From positions 62,001-126,000 of the forward strand of contig NZ_FOTD01000003.1 in assembly GCF_900114465.1 (NCBI RefSeq): a DNA stretch of 64,000 nucleotides, written 5' to 3'. This DNA comes from Trichococcus palustris. Its GTDB lineage: Bacteria > Bacillota > Bacilli > Lactobacillales > Aerococcaceae. Shown here piece after piece: positions 1 through 8,232 of the stretch. A program made the translations under genes and the position numbers. The notes under the pieces are model-generated. The model made no database searches. It was not told the origin of the DNA and worked only from the letters and a program-made list of their open reading frames with translations. Every line of letters starts with the position of its first letter. The first letter of the stretch is position 1.

Positions 1-728
1 GCAAAAATAGATCGATCAATCAAGACTATGTGAATTGCTTTATGAATGATGCGAAACAGACTCTCATGATTGTCTGTGACGGCATGGGGGGGCACAAAGC
101 TGGGGATGTCGCAAGTGAAATGGGGGTTTCCCATTTAGGGGCTTCCTGGAAAAATACGTCTTTCCGGAACAGCGAGGAACTCTCGCGATGGTTCATTTCA
201 AGCATTCAACGGGTCAATGATTTGATTTTTCAAAAATCATTGGATTTCAGTGATCTTGATGGCATGGGCACCACTCTAGTGGCAGCGGCAGTTGTCGGAA
301 AAGAACTGGTGATTGCGAATATCGGGGACAGCCGTGCGTATGTATACAGGAATTATAGGCTCCGCCAAATAACAGAAGACCATTCCTTGGTGAATGAATT
401 CATCAAATCAGGTGAAATCACGGTTGAGGAAGCACAACATCATCCCAGAAAAAACATTCTGACCCGATCTGTCGGGGTTACCAAAAAAGTGGATATCGAT
501 ATTATGGCTATGCCCATTTTAAAAGGGGATGTCCTTTTGATGTGTTCGGATGGGTTGACCAACATGCTGACCGACGATGAAATTTCCCAATTATTGAAAG
601 AATGGATGCCGTTGGAAGAAAAAGCCGCTTCACTGGTGGATAAAGCCAATGAGGCTGGCGGATCCGATAACATTACTGTGCTCCTGGCCGATTTGACACT
701 TAGAGAGGAAGATAAGCTGTGGAAATAG
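1..728 (+). CDS. stp: PP2C-type Ser/Thr protein phosphatase (Stp/PrpC), 5' end outside window
   Basis: Manganese-dependent protein phosphatase that removes phosphate from targets of the PASTA kinase encoded next; cytoplasmic. The open frame runs back to the window edge: before the first internal GTG (position 30) it encodes a stretch containing NQDY, the usual motif near the N-terminus of this family, so the first 10-15 residues are missing. Metal-binding motifs VCDGMGGHKAGD, GMGTTLV, NIGDSRAY and the late SDGLTNML and GGSDNIT segments are all present. It overlaps the kinase gene by 10 bp, the usual coupled stp-prkC arrangement. Confidence 0.95.
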   Translation, partial: KNRSINQDYVNCFMNDAKQTLMIVCDGMGGHKAGDVASEMGVSHLGASWKNTSFRNSEELSRWFISSIQRVNDLIFQKSLDFSDLDGMGTTLVAAAVVGKELVIANIGDSRAYVYRNYRLRQITEDHSLVNEFIKSGEITVEEAQHHPRKNILTRSVGVTKKVDIDIMAMPILKGDVLLMCSDGLTNMLTDDEISQLLKEWMPLEEKAASLVDKANEAGGSDNITVLLADLTLREEDKLWK

Positions 729-2773
729 GAAAGAAATTAGGCGGACGTTATAAAATTATTCGGCACATCGGCAGCGGTGGGATGGCGAATGTTTATCTTG
801 GCCAGGACTTGATATTGGATCGTCCGGTTGCCATTAAAGTTCTGCGTTTTGATTTCCGGGAGAACAAAGATGCACTCCGCCGCTTTCAAAGAGAAGCCCT
901 TTCCGCCACTCAGCTGATCCATCCGAACATCGTCGGCGTCTATGATGTGGATGAAGAGGATGGACTCCAATACATCGTCATGGAGTTCATCGATGGGACG
1001 GACCTGAAAAAGTATATTGAACGGCAAGGCCAAGTCGCACCCGACAAGGCTATTCACATCATGCATCAAGTATTGTCTGCTGTAGCGTTAGCCCACAAGA
1101 ATCGGATCATCCATCGGGACATCAAGCCGCAAAATATCCTGATCGATAATCAGGATAGGATTAAGATAACCGACTTCGGGATAGCAGTAGCCTTATCAGA
1201 AACATCCATCACGCAAACCAATACGTTGCTTGGATCGGTCCATTATTTATCACCGGAACAGGCGAGAGGCAGCATGGCTACTTCAAAATCAGATATCTAT
1301 GCACTGGGTGTTGTGTTGTATGAATTGTTGAGCGGCTCCGTTCCCTTTGATGGGGAATCGGCAGTCAGCATCGCGTTGAAACACTTCCAAGAACCGATGC
1401 CATCCATCCGAGCCTTGCATCCGGAATTCCCGCAAAGCTTGGAAAACGTCATTTTGAAAGCAACGACAAAAGAACCTGCTGATCGTTATCAGACCTGCGA
1501 AGAAATGATGGCGGATCTTGACTCGTGTTTGGATCCGGCAAGGGCGGCGGAGGACATTTTCACTCCGGTCTCCATGCTATCAGCGACCAAAGTGCTTACG
1601 CCTATTTCAACTGGAAACAGGGATAAGGAAGACAGCGGGAAAACAATCATTTCCAAGGATCCTTTGGTGACGGAAAAAGCAAATCCCGCATCCGAACAGG
1701 CCGTTGAAATGGACACCGGTAAAAAGAAAAAGGAAAAGAAATGGAAAAAATGGTTACCGTTCCTGACTGTTTTCCTTTTGCTGGCAGGTGCTGGAATCGT
1801 TTATTCGTTTTTCTATAGCGCTGAACCTGATACAATCAGCGTTCCGGATGTTTCGAACATGGATCAGGCGACAGCGTTGAAAGCATTGACCGACGCAGGC
1901 TTGGCGCTTGGTGACATCTCAGAAGAATACAGCAAAGATGTTGCTGAAAATTTGGTCATTGAAACGCATCCCAAAAAAGGTTCCTCCGTTGTGAAAGATG
2001 CCAAGGTCGATTTGGTGATCAGTCTCGGTGAAGAGTTGTATACGGTCAAAGACTACGCAGGCGAAACCTACGAAAGCGTAATGGGAGAGCTTCGTTCCCG
2101 GGGCTTCATCGTCGAGCGGACACAGGCGTTCAGTTCCGATGTTCCGGAAGGCTCCATCATCAGTCAAAGCATCGAAGCCGGTACCGAAGTTAAACCTAGC
2201 GAAACGACCATTTCGTTTGTTGTAAGCGAAGGGACGCAATCCTATCTCATGCGTGACCTATCAGGGTACACTCAAAAAAGCGTTCAAGATTACGCGAGCG
2301 AATACGGGCTCGCCCTTTCTGTGACGGAAGCTTTTTCCGCTGATGTTGCATCCGGGTTGGTTATGAGCCAAAGCATTGCAAGTGGTTCAAGCTTTGTTTA
2401 TGGTGCGAAGCTGAGTATCGTCCTATCAAAAGGACCCAAAGAACCGGCGGTCATCACTTTCGCGAAGTCCTTGACCATCCCGTACAAAGCCAATTCGTCG
2501 GTTGTTGAAAGCAGTTCAAGCGCCAGTTCAAGCGCCAGTTCAAGCAACGGTTCAAGCAGCGACGCGCAATCATCTGCAACGGTACGGACAAATCACATCG
2601 TCATCTACATCCAAGATGAAGATCATCCGCTGACTGATATTTTCCGGGAATTCAACATTTCCAGCGATGAGGTTGTCACGCTCAATTTCCGCATTTTAGA
2701 AGGGAAGACGGCATCCTACAGAGTCGAAAGAGATGGAGAAATCATTCTCGAAGAAGCGGGCCTCACGAAATAA
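719..2773 (+). CDS. prkC: PASTA-domain Ser/Thr protein kinase (PrkC/StkP family)
   Basis: Membrane kinase that senses cell-wall muropeptides/lipid II and phosphorylates division, wall and translation proteins. The N-terminal kinase domain (about 10-270) has glycine loop GSGGMANVYLG, Lys40 (VAIK), HRDIKPQN and DFG. A basic cytoplasmic linker precedes one transmembrane helix (about 347-368), then three PASTA repeats (about 375-580), a Ser-rich linker (about 592-620) and a 60-residue C-terminal extension of unknown role. Start is GTG, preceded by AGAGGAAG and overlapping stp by 10 bp. The Ser-rich linker is encoded by a 12-bp tandem repeat. Confidence 0.95.
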   Translation: MEIGKKLGGRYKIIRHIGSGGMANVYLGQDLILDRPVAIKVLRFDFRENKDALRRFQREALSATQLIHPNIVGVYDVDEEDGLQYIVMEFIDGTDLKKYIERQGQVAPDKAIHIMHQVLSAVALAHKNRIIHRDIKPQNILIDNQDRIKITDFGIAVALSETSITQTNTLLGSVHYLSPEQARGSMATSKSDIYALGVVLYELLSGSVPFDGESAVSIALKHFQEPMPSIRALHPEFPQSLENVILKATTKEPADRYQTCEEMMADLDSCLDPARAAEDIFTPVSMLSATKVLTPISTGNRDKEDSGKTIISKDPLVTEKANPASEQAVEMDTGKKKKEKKWKKWLPFLTVFLLLAGAGIVYSFFYSAEPDTISVPDVSNMDQATALKALTDAGLALGDISEEYSKDVAENLVIETHPKKGSSVVKDAKVDLVISLGEELYTVKDYAGETYESVMGELRSRGFIVERTQAFSSDVPEGSIISQSIEAGTEVKPSETTISFVVSEGTQSYLMRDLSGYTQKSVQDYASEYGLALSVTEAFSADVASGLVMSQSIASGSSFVYGAKLSIVLSKGPKEPAVITFAKSLTIPYKANSSVVESSSSASSSASSSNGSSSDAQSSATVRTNHIVIYIQDEDHPLTDIFREFNISSDEVVTLNFRILEGKTASYRVERDGEIILEEAGLTK
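2513..2560 (+). repeat. 12-bp tandem repeat in prkC Ser-rich linker
   Basis: Four consecutive 12-mers: AGTTCAAGCGCC twice, then AGTTCAAGCAAC and GGTTCAAGCAGC. They encode SSSA-SSSA-SSSN-GSSS. Being in-frame 12-mers, copy-number change would alter linker length without a frameshift. Confidence 0.8.
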
Positions 2774-2795
2774 TCTTAAGGAATAGAATAAGGGA

Positions 2796-2821
2796 GGGGC
2801 TGGGACAAAAGTCCGAGCCCC
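2796..2821 (+). terminator. Terminator-like hairpin after prkC
   Basis: GGGGCTGGGAC, loop AAAA, GTCCGAGCCCC, then CTTTC. It lies 23 bp after the prkC stop and forms the leading end of the composite intergenic repeat. Confidence 0.7.
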
Positions 2822-3092
2822 TTTCGCATTTCCTAACAATTAATCGTAAACGTGTTCTGAATTGCAGACACCACTCCCGTTTCGAAACGGGCTTTCGTCC
2901 ACAAAAGAGGTGAACGAAAAACCAGTTTCTCCAACGTCCGGGTGTCTAAACACAATTCATCACACTCTGTTTAAACGTGTTCCAAAAAGCAGACCTGAAG
3001 TCACTTCACGCATAATGCTCAGGCGGTCTGCGACCATCTGAGCTTATTGGCTCCAGTGATTCGGGTCTAAACGCTTTCTGTCACACACACTC
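2796..3092 (+). repeat. Composite intergenic repeat, copy A
   Basis: This fills most of the gap between prkC and rsgA. It starts with the GGGAC-N4-GTCC hairpin. Block 1 (2851-2961) runs from CGTGTTCTGAATTGCAGACACC-type sequence to GGTGTCTAAACACAATTCATC. Block 2 (2973-3080) runs from AAACGTGTTCCAAAAAGCAGACC-type sequence to GGGTCTAAACGCTTTCTG. Block 1 holds a small hairpin (CCCGTTT/AAACGGG). Block 2 holds a long perfect one (GCTCAG..GGTC/GACC..CTGAGC, 3017-3043). Most of it is nearly identical to 46301-46668, and block 2 also to the reverse strand of 29284-29685. No credible gene is present. Confidence 0.85.
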
Positions 3093-3251
3093 TATTTTTA
3101 TGATTGCGCCGAGGACACCTGTGGCTTTAATCGCGTTTGGATCGGAATTTTGACTCTCCTTCATTTTTTCGGTTAGATAGTGTAAAATAGTGGATAAGAC
3201 AATGCTCAAAAAAAGATTAGATGAAAAGAAAAAATAGAAGGGGTTGTTGAT

Positions 3252-4151
3252 TTGCGAAAAGGTCAAATCAGAAAAGCCATAAGCGGATTTTATTATGTTT
3301 ATGTTGATGGTCAAACCTTTCAGACGCGCGGGAGAGGGAATTTCCGTGTGAAGAACATGTCGCCGCTGGTGGGCGATTATGTCGATTTTGAGAGCGATAA
3401 CAAAACGGAAGGCATCCTCATCGATATTTACCCAAGAAAAAACGAGCTGATCCGTCCTACTGTAGCCAACATCGATTATGGCATCATCGTGATGTCGGCC
3501 GTTGAACCGGATTTTTCATCCTATTTAGTGGATCGTTTTCTTGTCTATCTGGAGGACAAACGGATCAAGCCCATCATCTATGTTACGAAAATGGATTTGT
3601 TGGATGAAAAAACGACTGCGGAAATGAAGGCGTTCAAAATCTACTATGAATCCATCGGCTATAAGATGATCCTGTCGGATTATCCGGCGAGTGAAACGTC
3701 ATTGAACACACTCATCCAGGTCATCGGGAAAGGTGCGGCCGTGTTTATGGGGCAATCCGGTGCAGGGAAATCGACGTTGCTGAATCAGTTGATGCCGGAA
3801 TTGGAACTGGAAACAGGGGAAATTTCAACGGCTTTGGGCAGGGGACGCCATACTACCCGCCATGTCGAGTTGCATCCCATCGGGGACGCTTTGATAGCCG
3901 ATACGCCGGGATTCAGCACCATCGATCTGGTCGACATCGAAGAAGCGGATTTGCCTTCGCTGTTCCCGGATTTTGTCGCGCTCAGGGACGAATGCCGCTT
4001 TAGTGGCTGCATGCACATCAATGAACCGAATTGCAGAATCAAAGCGGCTGTAGAGACGGGTGAAATAGCGAAATATCGTTATGACCATTATTTGCAGTTC
4101 TATGAAGAAATCAATACCCGTAAACCGATGTACGTGAAAAAGAAAAAATAA
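3252..4151 (+). CDS. rsgA: Small ribosomal subunit biogenesis GTPase RsgA
   Basis: GTPase that acts late in 30S subunit maturation. 299 residues, full length. An N-terminal OB fold (about 1-65) is followed by a circularly permuted GTPase domain with the G4 motif TKMD (112-115) ahead of the P-loop GQSGAGKST (167-175) and DTPG. The C-terminal zinc site is visible as CRFSGCMHINEPNC. The start is TTG, preceded by AGAAGGGG. It sits between prkC and rpe, the usual Firmicute order. Confidence 0.95.
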   Translation: MRKGQIRKAISGFYYVYVDGQTFQTRGRGNFRVKNMSPLVGDYVDFESDNKTEGILIDIYPRKNELIRPTVANIDYGIIVMSAVEPDFSSYLVDRFLVYLEDKRIKPIIYVTKMDLLDEKTTAEMKAFKIYYESIGYKMILSDYPASETSLNTLIQVIGKGAAVFMGQSGAGKSTLLNQLMPELELETGEISTALGRGRHTTRHVELHPIGDALIADTPGFSTIDLVDIEEADLPSLFPDFVALRDECRFSGCMHINEPNCRIKAAVETGEIAKYRYDHYLQFYEEINTRKPMYVKKKK

Positions 4152-4170
4152 GAATAAGGTGTGTGTGAAT

Positions 4171-4827
4171 ATGAAAATAGCTCCTTCCATACTAAGTGCA
4201 GATTTTGCGAATTTAGAAAGAGATGTAAGATTGGTTGAAGAAGCGGGTGCCGATTATATCCATATCGATGCGATGGATGGCAATTTTGTCGAAAACCTGA
4301 CTTTGGGGCCAAATGTCGTGAAAGCCATCCGTCCGTATACGAAATTGCCTTTGGATTGCCATCTGATGGTACAGTCGCCTGAAAAGTTCATCCCGGCCTT
4401 CGCCAAAGCGGGTGCCGATATCATCACGATCCATGTCGAAGCGACGAATCATATCCATGGAGCCATCCAAATGATCAAAAATGAGAATATCGCAGCCGGC
4501 GTCGTCATCAATCCGGGAACAAGCGTCGATGCAATCAAACCTGTCCTGCAGGATGTCGATATGGTCCTGGTCATGACGGTAAATCCTGGATTCGGCGGTC
4601 AGAGCTTCATCGCAAGCACTGTCGAAAAAATAAGGGAATTGGCTGAACTGCGGACACAGAAAGGCTATCATTATGAAATAGAAGTCGATGGCGGCATAAC
4701 GCATGATACCATCGTTGCTTGCCGTCAAGCGGGAGCGGATGTCTTTGTTGCCGGTTCTTATATCTATGATGATGAAAATCCGGAAGCTGCTATCAATCGT
4801 CTAAAGGATGCCTGCAGAAATGCCTAG
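4171..4827 (+). CDS. rpe: Ribulose-phosphate 3-epimerase
   Basis: Interconverts D-ribulose 5-phosphate and D-xylulose 5-phosphate in the pentose phosphate pathway. 218 residues. TIM-barrel enzyme with KIAPSILSADF at the N-terminus, metal-binding HIDAMDG and DCHLMV, the loop MTVNPGFGGQ and EVDGGI near the C-terminus. I prefer ATG at 4171 over the upstream in-frame GTG (4159) because AATAAGGTG is correctly spaced and the family begins MKIAPS. It overlaps the start of the thiamine gene. Confidence 0.95.
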   Translation: MKIAPSILSADFANLERDVRLVEEAGADYIHIDAMDGNFVENLTLGPNVVKAIRPYTKLPLDCHLMVQSPEKFIPAFAKAGADIITIHVEATNHIHGAIQMIKNENIAAGVVINPGTSVDAIKPVLQDVDMVLVMTVNPGFGGQSFIASTVEKIRELAELRTQKGYHYEIEVDGGITHDTIVACRQAGADVFVAGSYIYDDENPEAAINRLKDACRNA

Positions 4828-5482
4828 TCAAAAAGTGGTGATCGTAGTGGGCGGGGATCAAACCGGTGTCGCTGGGTTGCTGGGAACATACACGGAAGGA
4901 TACCGGTTTATCGGTGCTGATCGGGGGGCTTTGACGTTGGCGGAGGTCCTTCCGCAATTTGATGCCGCAATCGGTGATTTCGACTCCGTATCGGCCGCCG
5001 AATTGGAGCGGGTCAAAGAGAAAAGCGCCCGTTTCATGGTGCTGCCGGCCCAAAAGGATGAGACGGACACAGAGGCGGCCCTTGCTTATGCCATCACGGC
5101 CTATCAGCCCGAGGAAATCATCCTGCTGGGGGCGTTGGGCGGGCGATTGGACCATCTGATGAGTAATTTATGGTTATGCTACCATCCCCGCTTTAAGGAC
5201 AGCGTAGCAAAGATCGTCGTACAGGATGAACAAAATACGCTGCGTTTCTTTCAGCCGGGAAACCATCAACTGACAAAAGATGCGGATAAAAAATATCTTT
5301 CTTTCGTCAGCATGACGCCTGTGAAGAAACTGATTCTTTGCGATGTGGCCTATCCCTTGGACGCGAGAGATTACGATCATCCGGTTGCCCTGGTCAGCAA
5401 TGAATTTAAGCAGGACAAGATGACATTCTCGTTCGAAAAAGGATTGTTGGCGGTCATCCAGAGCAAGGATAAAAAGAAATAG
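4820..5482 (+). CDS. thiN: Thiamine pyrophosphokinase
   Basis: Transfers pyrophosphate from ATP to thiamine to make thiamine diphosphate. 220 residues from ATG 4820, which has AAAGGA about 11 bases upstream; an in-frame ATG at 4808 is possible. Typical motifs: GADRGA, IGDFDS, KDETDTEAAL and GALGGRLDH in the ATP-binding half. The C-terminal beta-sandwich with LVSNEF closes the thiamine site. It overlaps rpe by 8 bp, so the two are translationally coupled. A bidirectional terminator follows. Confidence 0.9.
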   Translation: MPSQKVVIVVGGDQTGVAGLLGTYTEGYRFIGADRGALTLAEVLPQFDAAIGDFDSVSAAELERVKEKSARFMVLPAQKDETDTEAALAYAITAYQPEEIILLGALGGRLDHLMSNLWLCYHPRFKDSVAKIVVQDEQNTLRFFQPGNHQLTKDADKKYLSFVSMTPVKKLILCDVAYPLDARDYDHPVALVSNEFKQDKMTFSFEKGLLAVIQSKDKKK

Positions 5483-5490
5483 ACAAAAAA

Positions 5491-5536
5491 AGATGAGCAG
5501 CAATCTCATGAAGGGATTTTTGCTCATCTATATTTT
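5491..5536. terminator. Bidirectional terminator between thiN and rpmB
   Basis: AGATGAGCA (5491-5499) pairs with TGCTCATCT (5521-5529). On the plus strand it is followed by ATATTTTTTTA; on the minus strand by a T-rich run opposite the A-run at 5485-5490. It lies between two convergent genes. Confidence 0.8.
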
Positions 5537-5537
5537 T

Positions 5538-5726
5538 TTATACTCTTTCAACTTTACCAGATTTCAAAGCGCGAGCTGAAACCCATACTTTAACAGGTTT
5601 TCCATCGACTAAGATACGAACTTTTTGTAAGTTTGGTTTGAAAGTACGTTTAGTGTAGTTCATAGCGTGAGAACGGTTATTACCTGAACGGCTTTTACGT
5701 CCTGTTACGAAACATTCTTTTGACAT
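5538..5726 (-). CDS. rpmB: 50S ribosomal protein L28
   Basis: 62-residue large-subunit protein beginning [11 protein letters not shown], with the typical NNRSHAMN and KPNLQKVRI segments and C-terminal [12 protein letters not shown]. The single Cys in the N-terminal part does not form a CxxC pair, so this is the zinc-free form. An AAAGGAGG Shine-Dalgarno precedes the ATG. Its divergent position next to the asp23/fakA-like pair is the same in Bacillus. Confidence 0.95.
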   Translation of the reverse strand: MSKECFVTGRKSRSGNNRSHAMNYTKRTFKPNLQKVRILVDGKPVKVWVSARALKSGKVERV

Positions 5727-5785
5727 TTTCTTTCCTCCTTTGCTGTTACAGAAGCAAAGCTTCTTTCCAATTCATACACTTGACT

Positions 5786-5814
5786 AATTTATCATAATTT
5801 AAAAGTGAATGCAA
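5786..5814 (-). promoter_or_regulatory. Predicted rpmB promoter
   Basis: On the minus strand TTGCAT (complement of 5809-5814), a 17-bp spacer, then TAAATT (complement of 5786-5791), about 60 bp upstream of the rpmB start. Confidence 0.5.
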
Positions 5815-6086
5815 CTGTTTTAAAGGAAAAATACTTGACAGCCTAAATTTTTTTGAAGGGATGATACGCAAGATAGGAATAACGGGTTTGTCATCAAAAG
5901 CTTTTGGCTGCTGGAATCATCGGGGAATTCTGGAAAAAGAAGAGTGGCGTCGGCAAAACCGTTTTTTTAAGGAGATAGCACGAAAAAAGAGGAAATTATC
6001 GTAAAATGTTATTTCTTTTATGGAAAATATGCTATCATTATTTATAATTAACGATTGTGTGCATACATTTAAGGAGGCTATTACAA
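5815..6086. other. Intergenic region between rpmB and asp23
   Basis: No credible gene. It holds a TATAAT -10 box at 6043-6048 (weak -35 upstream) that probably drives asp23, and the AAGGAGG ribosome site at 6071-6077. The stretch 5830-5990 shows nothing I can assign. Confidence 0.5.
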
Positions 6087-6449
6087 ATGGCAGTAAAAAT
6101 CCAAACACAATATGGAATGGTTAATCTATCAAACGATGTGATCGCTACGGTAGTAGGCGGAGCAGCGACTGACAACTATGGTGTTGTCGGCATGGCCAGC
6201 AAAAATCAAATTAAAGATAATATCAGTGAAATATTAAAAAAAGAAAATTATTCACGGGGTGTTGTTATTCGCCAAGAAGATAACGGGGTAGCTGTGGATG
6301 TTTATATCCTTGTACTCTATGGAACAAAAATATCTGAAATTTGCCGAAATGTGCAAACGCAAGTGAAATATAATCTTGAGATGATGCTGGGATTTTCCGC
6401 AAATACAGTAAACGTGTTTGTCCAAGGTGTCAGAGTATTGAACGATTAA
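6087..6449 (+). CDS. Asp23/Gls24 family envelope stress protein
   Basis: 120-residue protein of the Asp23/DUF322 family (Bacillus YloU). MAVKIQTQYGMVNLSNDVIA and VGGAATDNYGVVGMAS are typical of the family N-terminus. ATG 6087 has AAGGAGG 9 bases upstream, so the longer frame from 6057 is not used. Relatives associate with the membrane or cell-wall stress response. It lies directly before the DhaL/FakA-like gene, as in most Firmicutes. Exact function in this lineage is not established. Confidence 0.9.
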   Translation: MAVKIQTQYGMVNLSNDVIATVVGGAATDNYGVVGMASKNQIKDNISEILKKENYSRGVVIRQEDNGVAVDVYILVLYGTKISEICRNVQTQVKYNLEMMLGFSANTVNVFVQGVRVLND

Positions 6450-6492
6450 AGAGAACAAATCACCATGTTTTATGGTGAAGGAGGATTATAAG

Positions 6493-8163
6493 GTGAACAA
6501 AACTGAATTAACAGCTGAAGACTTCAAAGCGATGGTTGCGGTCGGCGCAGACCATCTCAGCGAGAATGCCGAATATGTAAATTCCCTGAATGTGTTTCCT
6601 GTACCTGACGGAGACACCGGGACAAATATGAACTTATCTTTTACATCGGGCGCCGAAAGAGTGCGCCTATCCAACTCGGATAGAATCGATCAGTTGGGAT
6701 CGGATTTGGCAAAAGGGTTATTGATGGGTGCAAGAGGGAATTCAGGCGTTATCCTATCCCAATTATTCCGTGGTTTTTCAAAAGCGATGGAAGGGAAGGC
6801 GACAGTAAACACAAAAGAATTTGCAGATGCTTTTTCCCATGGCGTTGAAACGGCCTATAAAGCTGTTATGAAGCCTGTTGAGGGGACCATTTTGACGGTA
6901 GCCCGCGAATCGGCAAAAGCCGGCGTGAAAAAAGCGGAACAAACCGATGATATCATCGAATTGATGGCTGCAATCGTTAAGTATTCCCAAACCGCTTTGG
7001 AGAAAACGCCAGATTTGTTGCCGGTATTGAAAGAAGTCGGCGTCGTGGATAGTGGCGGCCAAGGGTTGGTCTATATCTATGAAGGCTTTTTAGAATCGTT
7101 GACCGGTGAGAAAGTTCCGATGGCGGATAGGTCCATTTCGAAAGCGGATGTCACTGAAATCGCTCATCAGGAAAATTTCCACAATGTTTCGCATTCCATC
7201 GCTACCGCGGATATAAAATATGGCTATTGTACGGAAATCATGGTCAAATTGGGCGAAGGGGAAACCGTAACCGACGAATTTGACTATGAGATTTTTCGCA
7301 ATCATTTAAATGAATTAGGGGATTCGCTGTTGGTCGTTGCCGACGACGAAATCGTCAAAGTGCATGTGCATACGGAACACCCTGGCGAAGTCATGAATTA
7401 CGGACAGAAGTTCGGTTCATTGATGAAGATCAAAGTGGACAACATGCGTCTGCAACATGATGCTGTGCTTGAAAAAGGAGATGCGCCTGCCAAGAAGCTT
7501 GAAAAGGTACCTTATGCTGTGATTGCTATTGCAGCCGGAGAAGGCGTTCATAAATTATTCAAGAGCATGGGTGTTTCATCCATCATCAACGGCGGACAAA
7601 CGATGAATCCGAGCACGGAAGATATTTTGAAGGCGATCGACAGCGCAAATGCTGAAAAAACGATCATCCTTCCCAACAACAAAAACATCTTTATGGCGGC
7701 AGAGCAGGCCGCGGAAGTTTCCGAAGCGAACGTCGTCGTCGTTCCATCCCGCACGATATCACAGGGGCTGACAGCGATGCTAGCCTTCAATGAGTCGGAT
7801 GAGCTCGAAACGAATAAAACGAATATGACGGCGGAACTTGATCATGTTGTCAGCGGACAAATCACAAATGCGGTAAGGGATACCGTCATCGATGGCTTGA
7901 GCATAGCGAAAGACGATTTCATGGGCATCGTAGATGGGAAAATCATCACCTCCCACAAAAATCGTCCAGCGGCAACAATCGAAACCTTGCGTAAGATGAT
8001 TACGGCTGACAGTGAAATTGTTACCATCATCTACGGTGAAGATGCGGACGAAAAAGAAAGCCAAGCTATTGCGAACGCAATCGAATCCGAATTCGACTTC
8101 CTGGAAGTGGAGATTCAAGAGGGCAATCAACCGGTATACAGCTATCTTCTTTCTGTAGAATAA
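6493..8163 (+). CDS. DAK2/DhaL domain protein, FakA-like fatty acid kinase (YloV)
   Basis: 556 residues. The N-terminal DhaL nucleotide-binding domain (about 1-200) has FPVPDGDTGTN with the Mg-binding aspartates, and MGARGNSGVILSQ. A middle domain (about 240-330, with KVHVHTEHPG) and the C-terminal FakA domain follow. In Staphylococcus FakA phosphorylates fatty acids bound to DegV-type FakB. GTG 6493 is chosen because GGAGG is 8 bases upstream; the in-frame ATG at 6472 lacks a ribosome site. A second DhaL protein, fused to DegV, lies at 57909. Confidence 0.88.
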   Translation: MNKTELTAEDFKAMVAVGADHLSENAEYVNSLNVFPVPDGDTGTNMNLSFTSGAERVRLSNSDRIDQLGSDLAKGLLMGARGNSGVILSQLFRGFSKAMEGKATVNTKEFADAFSHGVETAYKAVMKPVEGTILTVARESAKAGVKKAEQTDDIIELMAAIVKYSQTALEKTPDLLPVLKEVGVVDSGGQGLVYIYEGFLESLTGEKVPMADRSISKADVTEIAHQENFHNVSHSIATADIKYGYCTEIMVKLGEGETVTDEFDYEIFRNHLNELGDSLLVVADDEIVKVHVHTEHPGEVMNYGQKFGSLMKIKVDNMRLQHDAVLEKGDAPAKKLEKVPYAVIAIAAGEGVHKLFKSMGVSSIINGGQTMNPSTEDILKAIDSANAEKTIILPNNKNIFMAAEQAAEVSEANVVVVPSRTISQGLTAMLAFNESDELETNKTNMTAELDHVVSGQITNAVRDTVIDGLSIAKDDFMGIVDGKIITSHKNRPAATIETLRKMITADSEIVTIIYGEDADEKESQAIANAIESEFDFLEVEIQEGNQPVYSYLLSVE

Positions 8164-8171
8164 AAAATTTT

Positions 8172-8206
8172 GAGCTGAACAAGTTTTTCTGTTCAGCTCT
8201 TCTTAT
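8172..8206 (+). terminator. Hairpin between yloV-like gene and recG
   Basis: GAGCTGAACA pairs perfectly with TGTTCAGCTC (8190-8199) around an 8-nt loop; followed by TTCTTATG. The short T tail means it may only attenuate transcription into recG. Confidence 0.55.
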
Positions 8207-8232
8207 GTACTGACTAAGGGAGGAGGGATAAG

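Noticed and set aside
2796-3092. Composite repeat as an insertion sequence or classical MITE
   Set aside because: No transposase, no clear target-site duplication, and ends differ (terminator hairpin on one side, AAACGCTTTTTG-like on the other).
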